DNA from: Dermatophagoides farinae
Taxonomy: Eukaryota; Arthropoda; Arachnida; Sarcoptiformes; Pyroglyphidae
Direction: 5' to 3'
DNA length: 64,000 nucleotides
Assembly (NCBI RefSeq): GCF_024713945.1
Contig: NC_134686.1
Span: 2,008,001-2,072,000 of the forward strand
This document shows positions 10,789 to 25,186 of the stretch, piece after piece. A program made the position numbers and the translations under genes. A model generated the notes under the pieces. The model made no database searches. It was not told the origin of the DNA and was given only the letters and a program-made list of their open reading frames with translations. Position 1 is the stretch's first letter. The number at the start of each line of letters is the position of its first letter.

Positions 10789-13700
10789 CGCATGAACCAC
10801 TTTTTGCTCATCTGTTATTGAATCAATGAGAAAAAAAAATGTAAATTCGGTAGAAAAAAAAGAATCAATTTTTTTTCCAAAATCAATCATCAGATGTCAG
10901 TAGTGGCCAATTTATTTACCCTGATTTTCATTGTTTATTCAAAATGTTCCTTTATGAGCCATTCATATACTGGTGTATACACTTGAAACAATGTATACAA
11001 AAGAATTTATTCCAAATATGGTTTTTTCGATTCTTATTGGGTTGTTGAATAGGATAGATTCAGTTTTTGAATGAATGAAAATGTGAAATGACATGATGTT
11101 TTTTGATCATACATAAAAACATATGTTGTTTTTAATTGTGCCAATTGTTCATAATTATAATTAATTATGTGATTTTTTTTCTTCGACGGTAAAACCACAC
11201 GGAATTCATCATCAACGAATCTAACACATTGAAGGTATGTTTTGTTTTGTTTTTTGTTTTTTTTTTTGGCCAAATCACCTTGTTGTCATTTGTTGAATGA
11301 ATCGAATAAATAATCGTAACATTCGATCGTATTAAAGATAAAATAATTTATCAATGATAATGATCATTGATTGATAGTTAACACATTTTTCTAAATGTTA
11401 GTATGTTTATAAGCAGCATAAGATTGAAGAAAATAATAAAAAAAAATTCATGACGTATTTTGATGAGAGAATTGATGGATTTAAACACCACCACTACCAC
11501 CACTTACTTTGTTGATAATCCCCCAAGTCATTTTCTCTTTCATTTTATTTTATTTCATATTTTCTTAGTTATAATACTGGACATTGAAACATGTTCATCA
11601 TGAAAACATTATTCAATGGTATATATGGTGTGTTTTTTGCATGTATGTGTGTGTATGTCATTCATTCATTTTAGCTACTTTTTTTCCGTATGATTGGCTC
11701 ATCATCATCATCATCATCATCAATCGTTTAGAAATTTTCATTTTTATTAGTTATTACGTTCGAAACATTCGAACACGCTAACTAAAATAAATTCGATGTA
11801 CGTATGTGTTCTTTGTGTGTGTGTGTGTGTCGTGAATGATACAAAACATTCAAATTATAAATGATGTTTTTGATCTATTCTATATCATCATGATGTATGA
11901 TGAATACAACATTGACATTGTCGATACATCAATCAAAAAAAAACTACCCACAAACATTTCAACATTAACCTCCCACACACACACACAATATATTGGTATT
12001 GTTGTAACTACTGTTTTTAAATGCATTTTTCATAGGAAAACAACAACAACAACAACAAAAATCTTTCCTTTTCTCTCATTGAATTTGTTTTTTTTCCGTA
12101 CATTTCTCTCATCCGTTATTATAATCATTAGCATTATTATTGCCAAGTGCGAAACAAGAAAAAAAAATTATCATTTCAAATCGAATGTTTGTTTATGTGT
12201 TTATTTATTTTGTTTTGTTTAATTTTTCCAATTGATTGTGATAAGAAAAAACATTATATTCGATATATACTGTTAATCAACATCGATGGAAGCATGATTT
12301 AAAAAAAATTGTGATGCGCACATTAAATCGTCATCATCGAATTGACCATTGATTTTTTTTTCTCATTGAAAATCAATAAGAAAAAAAAATTGCGAATCTT
12401 CTGTATGTGTGAATAGTCCATAGTTTTGCATGCATGTATATATAGATGATAATAAATGATATCACCAAATTCTTGTCTATGGTAAATGAATCAACAACAG
12501 AAAAAAACAACCGTTATGCCACATTACCACCACCACAGCATCGACCACTACGATTCAAAATGTTATAGAATTTTTGGCGTCATTTTTTGATTCTTGTCAA
12601 TTCACAATTCGATTCTTATTCTTTATGTGTGTGTGTTGAGCATGTGTGCCCCATTTTGTTTTATCTATGTCGCCGTTCATGTGTTTAAATTCTACAATCC
12701 ATTTGGAGATACCATCAATTCTATCTGCTTCTTCTTCTTCTTCGTTTATTTGTTTGTTATATACACGCACACACATATTAGTCATATATATACCGCAATA
12801 GTATAACGCCAAATTCTTTCTTTCTTTCTTTTTTTTTTGGTTCTGTTTTTTTTCTTGTTTTCCAATTTCTTCTACTTCTTGTTGTGACAAATCCAAATTT
12901 GGATGATCTCTGTATATTCTTCTTCTTTTTTTTTGCTGAATTTGAATAAATTTTATTCATCATCCATTTCAGAATTTCAAACAGGTAATGTAACGTTTTT
13001 TTTTGTTATTTCTCAAAGATTTGTGATTTGATTTCTCTTTTTTGAGCTATTTTTTCCCATTGTGTTCGTTTTTTTTTCGGTTGTATGCGGTTCCTGTATG
13101 GATTGCGTTGTTGTATTTGTGAAATGCACATACATATTGCATTTGTGTAAATAATAATAATAATAATATAATAGAGATCAACATCATCATCATTTTTGTC
13201 ATCAAATTGGCATTTACAAGTCATCATTATCATGTTCATATCACATGTTGTTAAATAATAGTAATCATCATCATCATCGTCATCATAATTATTCGCTTGC
13301 ACACACACACACACAATTGTCACTTGGATAATCGAAAGAAAAAATTTCTGTTTTGTCATTTAACCATCATCGAATTTGTCAATCATCTATAGACGTCAGT
13401 TTCAATTAATAGCAAAATTATGATTATGTTTGATGATGATGATGATGATTGAATGACACGAATCAAACTATTTCGACTATTTAGAATCGAATCTAATTAA
13501 TTCCGCTCATTTTTTTTCATTATTATTATTAATTGAATATTCTGCTTAATTGAATATATCTGTTGTTGTTGTTGTTGTGGTTTTTTTTGTTGATATATTG
13601 ACTATTTTTAGAAGTACAATGTGAAAACAGTAGTCACTATTCATACTGCTACTACCGATGACAACTACCATGTTGTTGTTGTTGATGATGATAATAAAAT

Positions 13701-16207
13701 TTCGGTGACAAGGACGACATTTCAAAATGAAATTGTTATCATCATCATCATCGTCATAATAATCGTAATTTGTTTTTTGATTCATAAAAATTTATATTCC
13801 ATCTTATGATCTAAACCTGAATGGAATGAGATTATCAACTGTTTACGATCTTTATTTTTTTTTCTTGTGGTCATATAACGACATTTCCATGGCCCAATCA
13901 TAGTGTATTCATCCTGAAATGAAATAATTTGATTTGATAATCCTCAACAACAATAACAACAACAACAATGATCATTATTATTATTATCTAACGCTGATTT
14001 CACATACATAATCATTATTTATTATTATTGCCAACATTCTGTTTTTCACACGTTTCTATCACATTTGAACTTTTCTGTTGTATTTCTCACCAATCAAATG
14101 GATTGAAATTTTAAATATATGCATTAAAAAAAATATGAATTTTTGACCTTTGAGCTTTGATTATGGTCATCATCATCATCACCATCATTATATGATTATC
14201 GTTGATTTTCTCATAGAAAAAAAAATATTCGCTCTGATTATTGTTCAATCAATGGCTGATTAACGACCATTGAATATGTGCAAATGCAAAAAAAAGTTTG
14301 GAATTTTTTTTTCATCATCTATTCTATTCTGATCCTAATTTGGATCATATATCATTATAATAACACACATTTTTTGACCATTTAATTTTCATTCGTTACT
14401 AATAATGATAATGATCATATTATGTATGTGATTAAAAATGTTCGTGTGTGTTCTCTCCACAAAACTTATCCTTGTGACGATAATCAAATCGATTGATCGA
14501 TCATATACCAATATATTTGCTTTCTACTGCCTTATATACTACGTATATGTTTCATAAAAAAAAATTGACAAGAAACAAGGTCAAAATTAAACTGTTTGTG
14601 TTTGTTTTTGACAAACAATGTATGTTGTTTACCATAAATATAGCTTCTGGGTGATGTTGATGATGATGATTGAAAGTAATCGGTCAAAAAAAAAAAAAAA
14701 ATTTTTTTTTGTTTTAATAATTTAAGAATAACAAATATGCATTATTGCTACTCTTATTATTTTTTTTTTGTTCTATTAATCGATTTATTGATGCAATCAA
14801 TTTCTATTCACCTGTTTGATTATTGATTCAATTGTTTTAGATCTTTTTGTTGTTGTTGTTGTTGTTGATCTTGAAAATAACAATATAATCAACAGCAAAA
14901 AAAAACAATTGAATCAAACATATGATCTATTGATCTATTAAATACGTGTGTGTGTTTTCAGTTTTTTTGGATATTGGCAAATGTCATTGTTCTTGTTGTT
15001 CATGATATCATCATCATCATCGTTGAACGACAAATTTTTTTTTCTTTATAATTTTGATATTCAGTTCATTTAACTTTTTTTTTATAATGAACTTGAAAAA
15101 AAATCAATTTACAATGATCGGATTTCCGGAATTTTTATTTTTATTTTTATTTTTTTTATTTTTATTTTTGTTGCTGAATTTATGACTTTTGGCTATTTTT
15201 ATTCATTCATAAGGAATGGGAATGGGTGAATGAATGAATGGATTGATGTTTTGAACACATCTAAAGTTTAACTTTTTTTCTTCTCTTTTGTGTTTTTAGC
15301 CATAATTCACAGACTACTGCATCATCATCATCATCATCATCAACCCTTTTGTTTCTGATCTCATCATTACAATAAACAACAACAATAATAACTTCTATAT
15401 ATACTATTCGGGTACTCCGGATCATCATTGGAAAAAAAAGGTTTGTTTCTGATTTGTATATATTTATATATGATAATAATTCTTTCCGATAGAAAAAAAT
15501 TTCCAAAAAAAAAAAAAAATTTGTTTCATATTAATTTCGATAACTCCCACAACATACACCATACACACACACGCATAGTTTGTGTACTAAGGTCCACCAT
15601 GATGTGCTTTTTAAAAAAAAAAAATCATAGATTGTACCATTCATTGATTGATTCAAAAAAGAATGATTTTTATCATATATAGTGCGTATCATGTGCCGAT
15701 TGTATCCAATAAATAAATGAAATCATTATTATTATTATTAATTGTCACGAGCCTGTTTGTTTTATTTCGAATTTGATGATGATAATGATGATGGTGGTGG
15801 TGTTGGTGCTAGTAATTGATGGATGATTATTATATAAATACATCGTATTCATATATCGTTGATTATAACACGTATTTTTTTTCTGTTTATGTTGGCATCA
15901 TCATCATCCTCATCATAGACGATGATGATGGCTGTGGTTGAATAAAATATAGAGTTAGTGACATTCATTTTCTTGAAAATATTTTTTTCCATTGAATTTT
16001 TTTTTGTTTTGTTTTCTCATTATCATCATCTTCATCAACATCATCGACAACATTGCATGAAATTTTAATTTTGTTCGGTGGCGTGTCTTCTATTTTTATT
16101 TTTTTTATGTTTGATTGTGTGCGATTTGTGCGTTTGTTGGTTTTTTTTAGTTTTGATCATTAGTTTTGTATATTAGAAATAATAATAAATAAATTTATTA
16201 TTCAAAA
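10789..16207. other. 5.4-kb low-complexity gene desert
   Basis: Long stretch of poly-A/T, (CA)/(GT) runs, and ATC/GAT and AAC/GTT triplets. Open frames here are Asp-, Ile-, His- or Cys-Val-rich translations of microsatellites with no domain. A perfect 10-bp palindrome GTGTATACAC lies at about 10972-10981. The right end should contain the promoter and any untranslated leader exons of Disabled. No RNA gene was recognised. Confidence 0.5.
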
Positions 16208-19200
16208 ATGTCTCTATTCGATATGACCGGTAAGTAGTCGGTTTTTTTCTGGTTTTTTGGTGTTGTACAAATTTTGAAATTTTTTTTTATTCGAGTTTTT
16301 TTCTCTTTATCGGAAGAATTTTATCACCAAATCATCAATGACATTGATTTACTTTTTTTTCATTTTTGTTTGTTTTCATCTAACAGGACCTGTCATCACA
16401 AAAACCGTACAGGAAACGCCCACGAAAAAAATTTCCACTAATCCATTTGTTGTAAATAACAACAACAACGACGACAACGACAATCCATCAATCAATGATC
16501 GGAAATTGACAAAAAAAGCAATTATCGATGATGAAAATTCTTTTGAAAAATATGTAGTTTCATTGAAAGATTTTGAAGAAGAAGAAGAAGAAAAAGAAGA
16601 AGTTGTAGAATCTATTAATACAGATTCTGTTGGTTGGCCTGGTTCACCACCAACATCTACAAGTCATTTTCTATCCACTAATTCTAGCAGTCAAGATTCA
16701 TTAATTTTATCTACAGCTGATAATAGTGATCATAAAGATCAGTCGTCAAAAAAAATTGTCAAAAAGAAAAATATCGATTGGTTTATCGGTAGTGAACAAG
16801 AAATACCTGATGATGAACTTTTTAAATCTGCTACCATTTCAAATGAAAATGAATCCAGCATAAAAAGTGATGATGATGGCGATGGTGAATATCATCAATC
16901 GAATAGTATTGACATTGACGTACAACAACAGACATTATCATCAACATTTTCATTTGATTGTGGATCACCAAATTCGTTGAGTTATTTTCTTCAACAAAAT
17001 CCAACCAAACTATCGAATTCAATCAATTTAACAACTTCACAACAACAACAACAACAACAATTACAAAAATCATTGAAAAAATCTTTTTCATCCGCTAGTA
17101 TTATATCGACTGGATCACCGTATAGTGATACAATATCAGCAGGAACTAGTCCAATTTCCATTAATAATAATAATAATACTATGATGATGAATGTAGCATC
17201 GAAAAAACGTGGTCTATTTTCACGTGGTTCTAAAACGATAACTGGTGGTGGTGGTGGTGGTGGATCATCACTTGGTGCAAATGCAACATCATCCACATCA
17301 ATTAATGATAATCATCAGGAGGAAAATGGTAAAATAAATAAAACACCATCTAGTCCATCTGGTGCATCGCATCAATTTAACGAATTAGATGAAGATCGTT
17401 TCAATGGTGATGGTGTACAATTTCAGGGTAAAATGATTGGTCATGAATATGTGGCCGAAGCTCGTGGTGAGCAAATGTGTCAACAATCATTGAAAAAATT
17501 GAAAATCATACAAAAAGCATTGGGTGGTCATAAACGTAAAATCAATGTATTCATTTCGTTTGATGGTATCAAAATTCTGGATCCACAAACTAATGAAGAA
17601 TTATTTCATCATTCTGTGCCGCAAATATCGTTTATATCACGTGATGAAACGGATACACGTGCCTTTGGTTATGTTTTTGGCAATTCACAGACTGGACATC
17701 AATTTATTGGTATAAAAACAAAAAAAGAAGCAATGATTGTCATGTCAACAATTGGCCAATTATTTGCCATAACATTGAAACGTAAAAGAAATGCCGAACA
17801 AGAACAACAAGCGGCTGCAGCAGCAGTAGCTTCTGTTATATCAACAGGCGAAGAACATCTTTATCATTCCGTACCAGATCGTCAATCTTCATTGACATCA
17901 TCATCACAGACATTAGAGATTGTTAACAATACTAATGATCTCATCAATAATAGTGGTTCGGCAACGACAAAATCACGTGCCCGAATTCGTCCGAATACAG
18001 GTGTCGCATTGGAAAATGTTCCGATACCGGCATTACCACCACCATCGGATCAACATCCAAGACATCGACAACACAATCAACATTTTGCTACAGTTGGTCG
18101 TGTAAATGATATTAATAATAATTTTTCACAATTACAACAAAAAACATTATCCTCGTCATTGATCAATGAATTGGATCTATTTCAACCAACTAACGTAGCT
18201 GGTGGTGGTCAAAATCTAGGTTCAAGTATTGATTCTTCATTGCCAAAGGTTTGTGATGTGCTATTTTTCGGTTTTTCAGTTCGACTAATTTTTATAATTA
18301 TCAATAGGACACAAATCAACCGAAATCCGGTCCACAAGGTTTAGCTTCATCATATGACTGGGCACATTTCGATGATGATCATAATCAATTATCGATCAAA
18401 GATGATTCAACATTGAATACAATATCATCGATTTCAGATACATTAACATTTGGCAATAATCAACAAACTTTGAATAATTCAGTCACATTGGTTGCTGATC
18501 AACAACAACAACAACAATATTCAACAAATCAGAAATTCCAGATGAATTCTAAAGCAATGATGAATAGTCAGAATAAATTGAATATCTCTTCAACAACGAT
18601 CTCATCAGCTAATTTCGATGGAATGGATCCATTTTCCGATGCTTTTGGTCCGGATCCATTTTCAACAGCATCAACAACTGCTGATATATCATCGAATGTG
18701 TTTAGTGCACGACCATCACTTCAACAACAACAACAACAACAACAACAGCAGCAGCAGCAACCCCAACAACAAAATCGTCCACCATCGAATCCTGGTCCGA
18801 ATACATTGTTTGATTCAAACAAATTAAGTTTCAAAGTAAACTATACGATTTTCATTTTGAATTTTTATTTCTCAAAATTATTCCATTTTTTATTATATTA
18901 CAGGAAATTAATTCTGGATCAGTACCAGCATTGACCAATTCATTTGGATCATTATCATTGGATAAATCACAACAATCTGTGACAAATAATCAACATTCAG
19001 ACAATTTATTCAAAAGCAATGTTGAATTGTCTCAACAAAATCAAAATTCCCAAGCAGACAAGTATGAAAAATTTTTTCCAATTAATTTTTCATATTTCTC
19101 ATTGATGAATATTTTCAGATATGCCGTTCTTGCCGATATTAATTCTATATCAACATCAATTTTTGATTCATTGGGTAGCCGTACGACTACAATGATTGAA

Positions 19201-22200
19201 AAAGATGATAATAAAAATAAAACGCCCACACCGCCACCAGCCACTGTAATGCAACAACGAAATTATGCTACAGGTAATTTAATGGTATGATAATACGATT
19301 ACAATTTATAAATTCTGATTATACAGGATATCCACCATCGATAAATAATTCACAACATCGTCAACATCCGAACCCTTCACCACTTTCATATGGAGTCAAT
19401 GGTGTCGTTGTATTACCACCAGTTTCTTCCACATCGATACAAAAGGAATATGGTTCTGTTGGAAACTTTCCAAAAAATCAATGGTTAACTAAAAGCTTTG
19501 ATTCAAATGAAATGTCCACCGGTCGAAACATGAATCATGGACAACAACAACAGCAAGCACAAAAACAAGCTCCACGAGCTGAATTTGATTCAATGTCGAA
19601 TTTATCATCGAATTCATCGAATACTTCAATTTCAAATAATCCCAATATACAGCTACAGCAGCAACCGAATCAGAGAAAATCAACCACCGAAACATCAAAT
19701 ATTCCACTGTTTCAAGAATTAGATCCATTAAATAATAATAAGAAAAGAAATTCGCCTTCAAATTTTGGAAATTTCAATGTTTGTTCAAATGAATTATATT
19801 TGTTATTGTTTTTTTTTGTAAAAAAAAAGATTTTAACATTTTTTTTCTCAATACGTTTAGGATAACCGCAATCGATCACCAATAATTAACAATCCTAATG
19901 GATTAGATTCATCATTATCATCGATGAATTCATCAAATTCATCATTGTTTAATAATTCACGTAATGTAAGTATTTGTTCATTCATATTGTTGATTAGATG
20001 AAATGATGAATTTTTTTCAACTATTATTCTATTATTTGACTAATTCACTATTTGCCAATCTTGTTTCTCATTTTTCCTATTTCCTTTTCTTTTCCTTTCT
20101 ATTAAAATTTCTTCCTTTTTTTTCATTTGCATCTTGTGTGTGATCATTGATCGGATTTGATATGAATATCCAATATATGCATGATACATGCTAACATATA
20201 ACATAACACGTACATTTATTTTGTTTGTTTGTAACCCCTTTTTTTGTAACAATCAATTGTATGATGATTGAAATTCAATACTTATTTATTCCATTATGTA
20301 TTTGTTGTTTATTTGTATTTGTATATTATATCAAACAACAGTGTTCAACACCAAATAGTCTACATTTTCAACAAAATCGGAAATCACCACAGCCTTTATT
20401 AAGTCATCAACAATCATTGCCAGCTATGACTGCTTCCTGTAGCAATTCATTGAAATCACAATTTTCATCGGCAAACAATAAAATTGAAGAAATTCCTAAT
20501 AATAATGATAATAACGACGATATCAATAATGATACATTGACGATTAATCCACCACCACTTAATTCGAAAAAAACAATGTCAACGACGACAACAACAACAA
20601 CTATAACAACAAGCCCGCATTATATTATGCTTTATAATCTTAGTACATCACCATTACAATCAAATCAAACAGATGATGATGATGGTTTATCAAATAATCA
20701 AAATATAGATTCATTTTCAAAATTAGCTAAAGATGATGATAAAGTACTTAAAGACAAGAATTTATTATCATCTCATCGTAAAGATAATGATGAATCAGCA
20801 GAGATTAACGAAGAGAAAAAAGAATTAGATCATAAAAAATTGGATGAATCATTATCGAAACCAAATGTAAATGATGAAATGAATAAGAATGAAGACAATT
20901 CATTATCAGATAATAATTTTGTTCAACGATCACATGGTCAACGATCACGAACATCATCCGTTTCATCAAGTTCAAATTCTTTGCTATTACAACAAGAAAA
21001 TTCCAATATTTCCGAATTAAAATTCGATGATGTTTTTGAAATACCATTATTGTCAAACGATATGGAACAAAATGTGACGAAAATTGCCGAGAATAATGAA
21101 ACGACTAATAAATCAGATAATAAATCATCAATTGAAAAGGAAAATCAATCAATTGAAATTAAATCAAGAAATACAACTACAATTAAATCGCGAACAGAAT
21201 CGGTTTCTTCGTTGAAGTCCGATTCATCCACCGGAATCGTAATGATACCTCAAGCAGCATCTACTTCATTATCATTATCACGACAATCTTCAACTTCATC
21301 TACACCACCCGCAATACCTCCTAGAACTGATCTGCATAATACAAATAAATATCATAATCAAATGTGTCCCATACCTCCACCATCATTACCACCGCAACAT
21401 TCACAGATTCAAGGTGGTCATTCTTCATCATATGGTAGTAGGATTTATTCACAACATTATCCTCAACAAACATTTCCACCATTTCCTTATTATCCATCAC
21501 CACCACCACCAAGTGGCCATTATCCAGATCCATATTTACATCGGCCTAATTCATCATCATCTCATCATCATCTTCGTTATCATCCAACTTATTATGATTC
21601 ATGGTATTGCAATCAAAATGATCCAATCTATTCAACACCACCACAACGGCCACCTTTAGATTATCCACCACAAATTCCACCACCACCAATACCATCGAAT
21701 GTTCCATCAAATTATTTGGGTTATCACGCTAATCCAAATGATTATTATACAAATCCATCAAGACCATTTAGTGGTGGTAATACTTGGCATGAATACTATC
21801 AACAACAACAACCACATTCATCATCAATGATTCATCCTTCTGCTGCTTCACATCAGCTAATGTCATCATCAACATTATCATTATCATCAACAGCATCGGC
21901 TATGCAATATTTACCACAATCACAAGATAAACAGCCAATAAAAGCTTCATCAAGATCATCGACTCCTCCTTGTAATACCATTGATAATGATGAAGCCGCA
22001 CCTTCTACACAACCACCACCGCCAACTGTACCTAATCCACAACGTCGTATTTCGGCTGCATCAGTATCATCTTCCTCGGGTGGAGCAATATCTAGCCAAT
22101 CACCATCAACAAATTTACATCGAACATCATCATCTATTTCTAGTACAACGGATCGAACTTTCAATGCAAATACTACTGGAATGATTCCAATGTTTCCTCC

Positions 22201-23206
22201 TCCGCCACCACCATCACATCAAATCGATCCATTCTATCGGAATCTATATTATGATGATCCAAATAAATCATCATCATCACCATTCGCTGCATTCAATATG
22301 AATATGGAACAAATGATTATGAAATATCATAATCCGGTATTACAACCCCCACCACCACCTGTTGTACCATCTATGCATCATCGTAATAGTCCAATATTAC
22401 CACCATATGAATCTCCTTATGGTTATACAAATTATCAATCATATCCTGGACACTATCCTGCAATTGTTAGAGGTCGAAATAGTTCTGGTCATCTTTATCC
22501 GAATCATCAATTAGATATTACACAACAACAACCTTTACCACCATTATCATCCACACAATCAGGAACCCTACCTTCTCAACCATCACCTTTTGGTTGTCCC
22601 AACAGTAGTATTGGAAGTAATTCCAGTAGTAATGGCAGTAGTAGTGGATATGCATCCACATTGGTATCCACAACATCAATGATGGTTGATCCAATTGCTC
22701 GTATATCGCCAGCTCATCATCAATATGTTAGTCATGATCATCATCATCAACAAAACCCTTGGACAACAACATTTGTGGATAATACGATGCAGCAACAACA
22801 GAATTCAATGAAACAAAATAATGATACAAACAAAGTGGATGATTCTAATTTATTATTTAATGATAATTTTGCAAATTTTGATACAAATCAAGATGGATTC
22901 GATACTATCAAACGAAATCAAAAAGATTCGTTAATTATGATGTTGGACGATGACAAAACTAATGATAATGATGAAAAATTAGAAAATCAATCACAATTGA
23001 ATAATGAAAATGATGAAAATAACAAGATACAGTCGCCACTGTCGCCGACAATATTAACAACAGCAACAAATGCGAACGATAGCAATAATAATAATGATGA
23101 TGTCATAACAAATGAAACTAATAGATCTCAAGAATCATCAATTGAACAGATGAACATTTTTGCCAACAAAAATGATCCATTTGAAGATGATTTTTTTAAA
23201 TCATAA
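16208..23206 (+). CDS. Dab: Disabled (Dab) PTB-domain endocytic/signalling adaptor
   Basis: Eight exons: 16208-16229, 16387-18248, 18308-18835, 18904-19061, 19119-19273, 19327-19778, 19861-19965, 20342-23206. Phases close to 2048 residues. The PTB/PID domain is at about residues 344-478: it opens DRFNGDGVQFQGKMIG, continues with EARGEQMCQQSLKKLK, and contains SRDETDTRAFGYVFG, close to the Dab1/Dab2 consensus. Dab proteins bind NPxY tails of lipoprotein-type receptors and link them to clathrin and signalling. Matching linear motifs are visible: NPF near residue 18, the tandem DPFSDAFGPDPF in exon 3, a terminal NDPFEDDFF (AP-2/EH ligands), and many PPPxP stretches (SH3 ligands). The rest is disordered Gln/Asn/Ser/Pro sequence. 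Exon 1 is tiny (MSLFDMTG) with a clean donor. The frame upstream of 20342 is intron. Confidence 0.9.
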
Positions 23207-23917
23207 CATTTGAAACCTTTATATATATATAATATATTTGTGATATATATGTTTGAAAAAGCACTAACTTGCATTTATTGTAATAGTTACAATAATAATA
23301 CACAAACCACTACATGGCATTTTTCTTTTCTTTTTTTTTTTGGTTCTTAATACACATTACATTCCTTGATGTTTTTTTTTTTGATTCTTTGCTTTTCATT
23401 TTTTTTCTACACATAATATTCATGATATTCTTGTCAATTTTATTCTTGGACATTTATATATGTGACTTAAAATACAAAAATATAATGGTTACAACCACAA
23501 CAACAACAACAACAACAAATCACATACTCATTGCATTTTTTTTTTATATATATATGAATAGCATTTGTTAGTATTTTTTTCATTTCAGCAACGATTTACT
23601 TTTCTTTGAATCAACCTCTCATCTTCATTCGAATATCATAAATCAATCTATCTGTTGTGATCTGTTTTCATCTCTTTTTTTCTTCGTTTTCGTTTTCGTT
23701 TTTGTGTTTTTTTCCACGGTTTTTTTTTGCAAACACCTGGTATATACAAATTATAATGTTGATGAGTATTATGTAGATGTGCATTTTTTTTGTCACAGCA
23801 TCTAGATCTGTAATAATTTTTCTTTCTATTTTTTTCTTTGGATAAAAATTGAATAAAAAAATTCTTTTAGAATTAATTAATTGAATTTCGTTTTTTTTTG
23901 TTCCCTCTTGAATAAAG

Positions 23918-24013
23918 ATCAATGGTCATGGCCATTTACCGTTGAATGGTGGCGTTATGAATATCATGAATCATGGTGGTGGTGGTGTTGGTGGTGGAAA
24001 TCCATTTGGCTAA
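23918..24013 (+). CDS. Dab: Possible alternative last exon of Disabled ending in NPFG
   Basis: A polypyrimidine tract ending AATAAAG precedes 32 codons in phase 0 that read INGHGHLPLNGG, then a Gly-rich stretch, then NPFG and a TAA. Exon 7 of Disabled (ending 19965) also ends in phase 0, so direct joining gives a 1125-residue isoform whose C-terminus is an EH-domain-type NPF motif. NPF/DPF motifs already occur in this protein, which supports the link. Unproven without transcripts. Confidence 0.45.
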   Translation: MNGHGHLPLNGGVMNIMNHGGGGVGGGNPFG

Positions 24014-24603
24014 CTAGATCCTATTTGAATTTTGCAAAATTTTAAATTTCTGTAATTTTTGTTGTTGTTGTTGTTGTTTGAAAATTATGAATAAAAAAAA
24101 GATTTTTTTTTAACAGAAAAAAACAAAAATTCTTTATTGCGTCTCAGTGAAAAAACAAAATTTTTTTTTTTTTTTTTAAACAACACCTATAAGTTCCATG
24201 GAATTGTCGTTATCGACTAAACTCTGTATGTGTGTGTTATCAGTAATAAAAAAAAAAAAAAAAAAATACGCATCACCACTTTATGATTAACAATTAAAAA
24301 TTTATCACACACACACACACACTCATCATCATCATCATCATTTCATTTCTATTTCTAAATCATCAAAAAAAATAAACCAAATATATAAAGATAATAACCT
24401 GGCCGGATATCTGATTAATTTAATGATTTAAAAGAATCGATGATTAAGAAGAACCCCAAACTAATTATCAAATAAAAAAAAAAAAATTTCTTAGATTATC
24501 ATCATAAAACTCTTTTTTTTTGAAAAACAATTAAACAATGTTACGATTAACGATCATCAACATATGTATTATATCTTTATGTTTTAGAATCTAAAATTTA
24601 GAT

Positions 24604-24648
24604 AAAAAAAGATAATCAAATCTGTTGTAGATTTGTGTATCTTTTTTT
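24604..24648. repeat. Short AT-rich hairpin
   Basis: AAAAAAAGATA pairs with TATCTTTTTTT. After a 2x2 mismatch, CAAATCT pairs with AGATTTG around a GTTGT loop. About 18 bp of stem, too short and AT-rich to call a miRNA. Listed as structure only. Confidence 0.4.
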
Positions 24649-24961
24649 CTCTTTTAAAATCATCATTTATTATATAAATATATGATGACAGTTGACAATA
24701 TAGAAAAATCATTTAAAATCCCGTTTCAATGATGGTCAATTGTCATCAATTGTAATAAAACAAAACAAAATGACAATGACATTGTTTTTTTTTTTTGTCA
24801 ACAATTTTTTTTTCAGCAAAATCAATCTTTGTATCATCATGTTACACATCCCCTTTAACGATGCTTTTTTTTTTGGTTCATGAATGAATGAATGAATGAA
24901 ATAAATTTTTTTAAGCATCTTTAGGCGATGTGTATCATGATGTTTTACAAATGTATTTCAT

Positions 24962-24969
<8 letters not shown>

Positions 24970-25012
<43 letters not shown>
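24970..25012. repeat. (CT)n microsatellite
   Basis: About 21 uninterrupted CT units. It generates spurious Ser-Leu and Arg-Glu open frames on the two strands. Confidence 0.9.
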
Positions 25013-25014
<2 letters not shown>

Positions 25015-25186
25015 CATTCAATTTGTTTTTGTTGTTTTCCATGGCATACGATTGATGACTGTAGAAAAATTATATTGAAATTAATAAGAAAAAAAAAATC
25101 TACGGTCCTCTTGTGTGCCATTGAAAGCAAAAATTTGTTACAAATCGGAGAAAAAAAAATGTAATGTAAGTCTAACAAAATTTTTT

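Larger units (their letters stand above)
23207..25186. other. 3' region of Disabled and intergenic repeats
   Basis: Outside the possible last exon, this holds AT-rich 3' UTR-like sequence, poly-T tracts, a (CA)n near 24308-24321, and a long (CT)n microsatellite at 24970-25012. A short AT-rich hairpin lies at 24604-24648 (11-bp and 7-bp stem blocks, 5-base loop). No further gene is seen. Confidence 0.5.

Noticed and set aside
11836-13785. Several 60-130-codon frames in the desert
   Set aside because: Dominated by microsatellite translation (Asp, Ile, Thr, Val-Cys); no conserved motif or consistent splice sites.
16991-17296. Minus-strand frame with Pro and Cys runs inside Disabled exon 2
   Set aside because: Antisense of the Gly-run and Gln-run codons; no independent support.
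20225-20341. N-terminal extension of the large Disabled exon 8 frame
   Set aside because: The open frame crosses an intron. A clear acceptor (CAACAG) at 20341 and phase match with exon 7 place the exon start at 20342.
21321-22164. Several opposite- or shifted-strand frames inside Disabled exon 8
   Set aside because: His-, Val- and Gly-rich shadows of the Ser/Pro/Gln coding frame, without domains or splice context.
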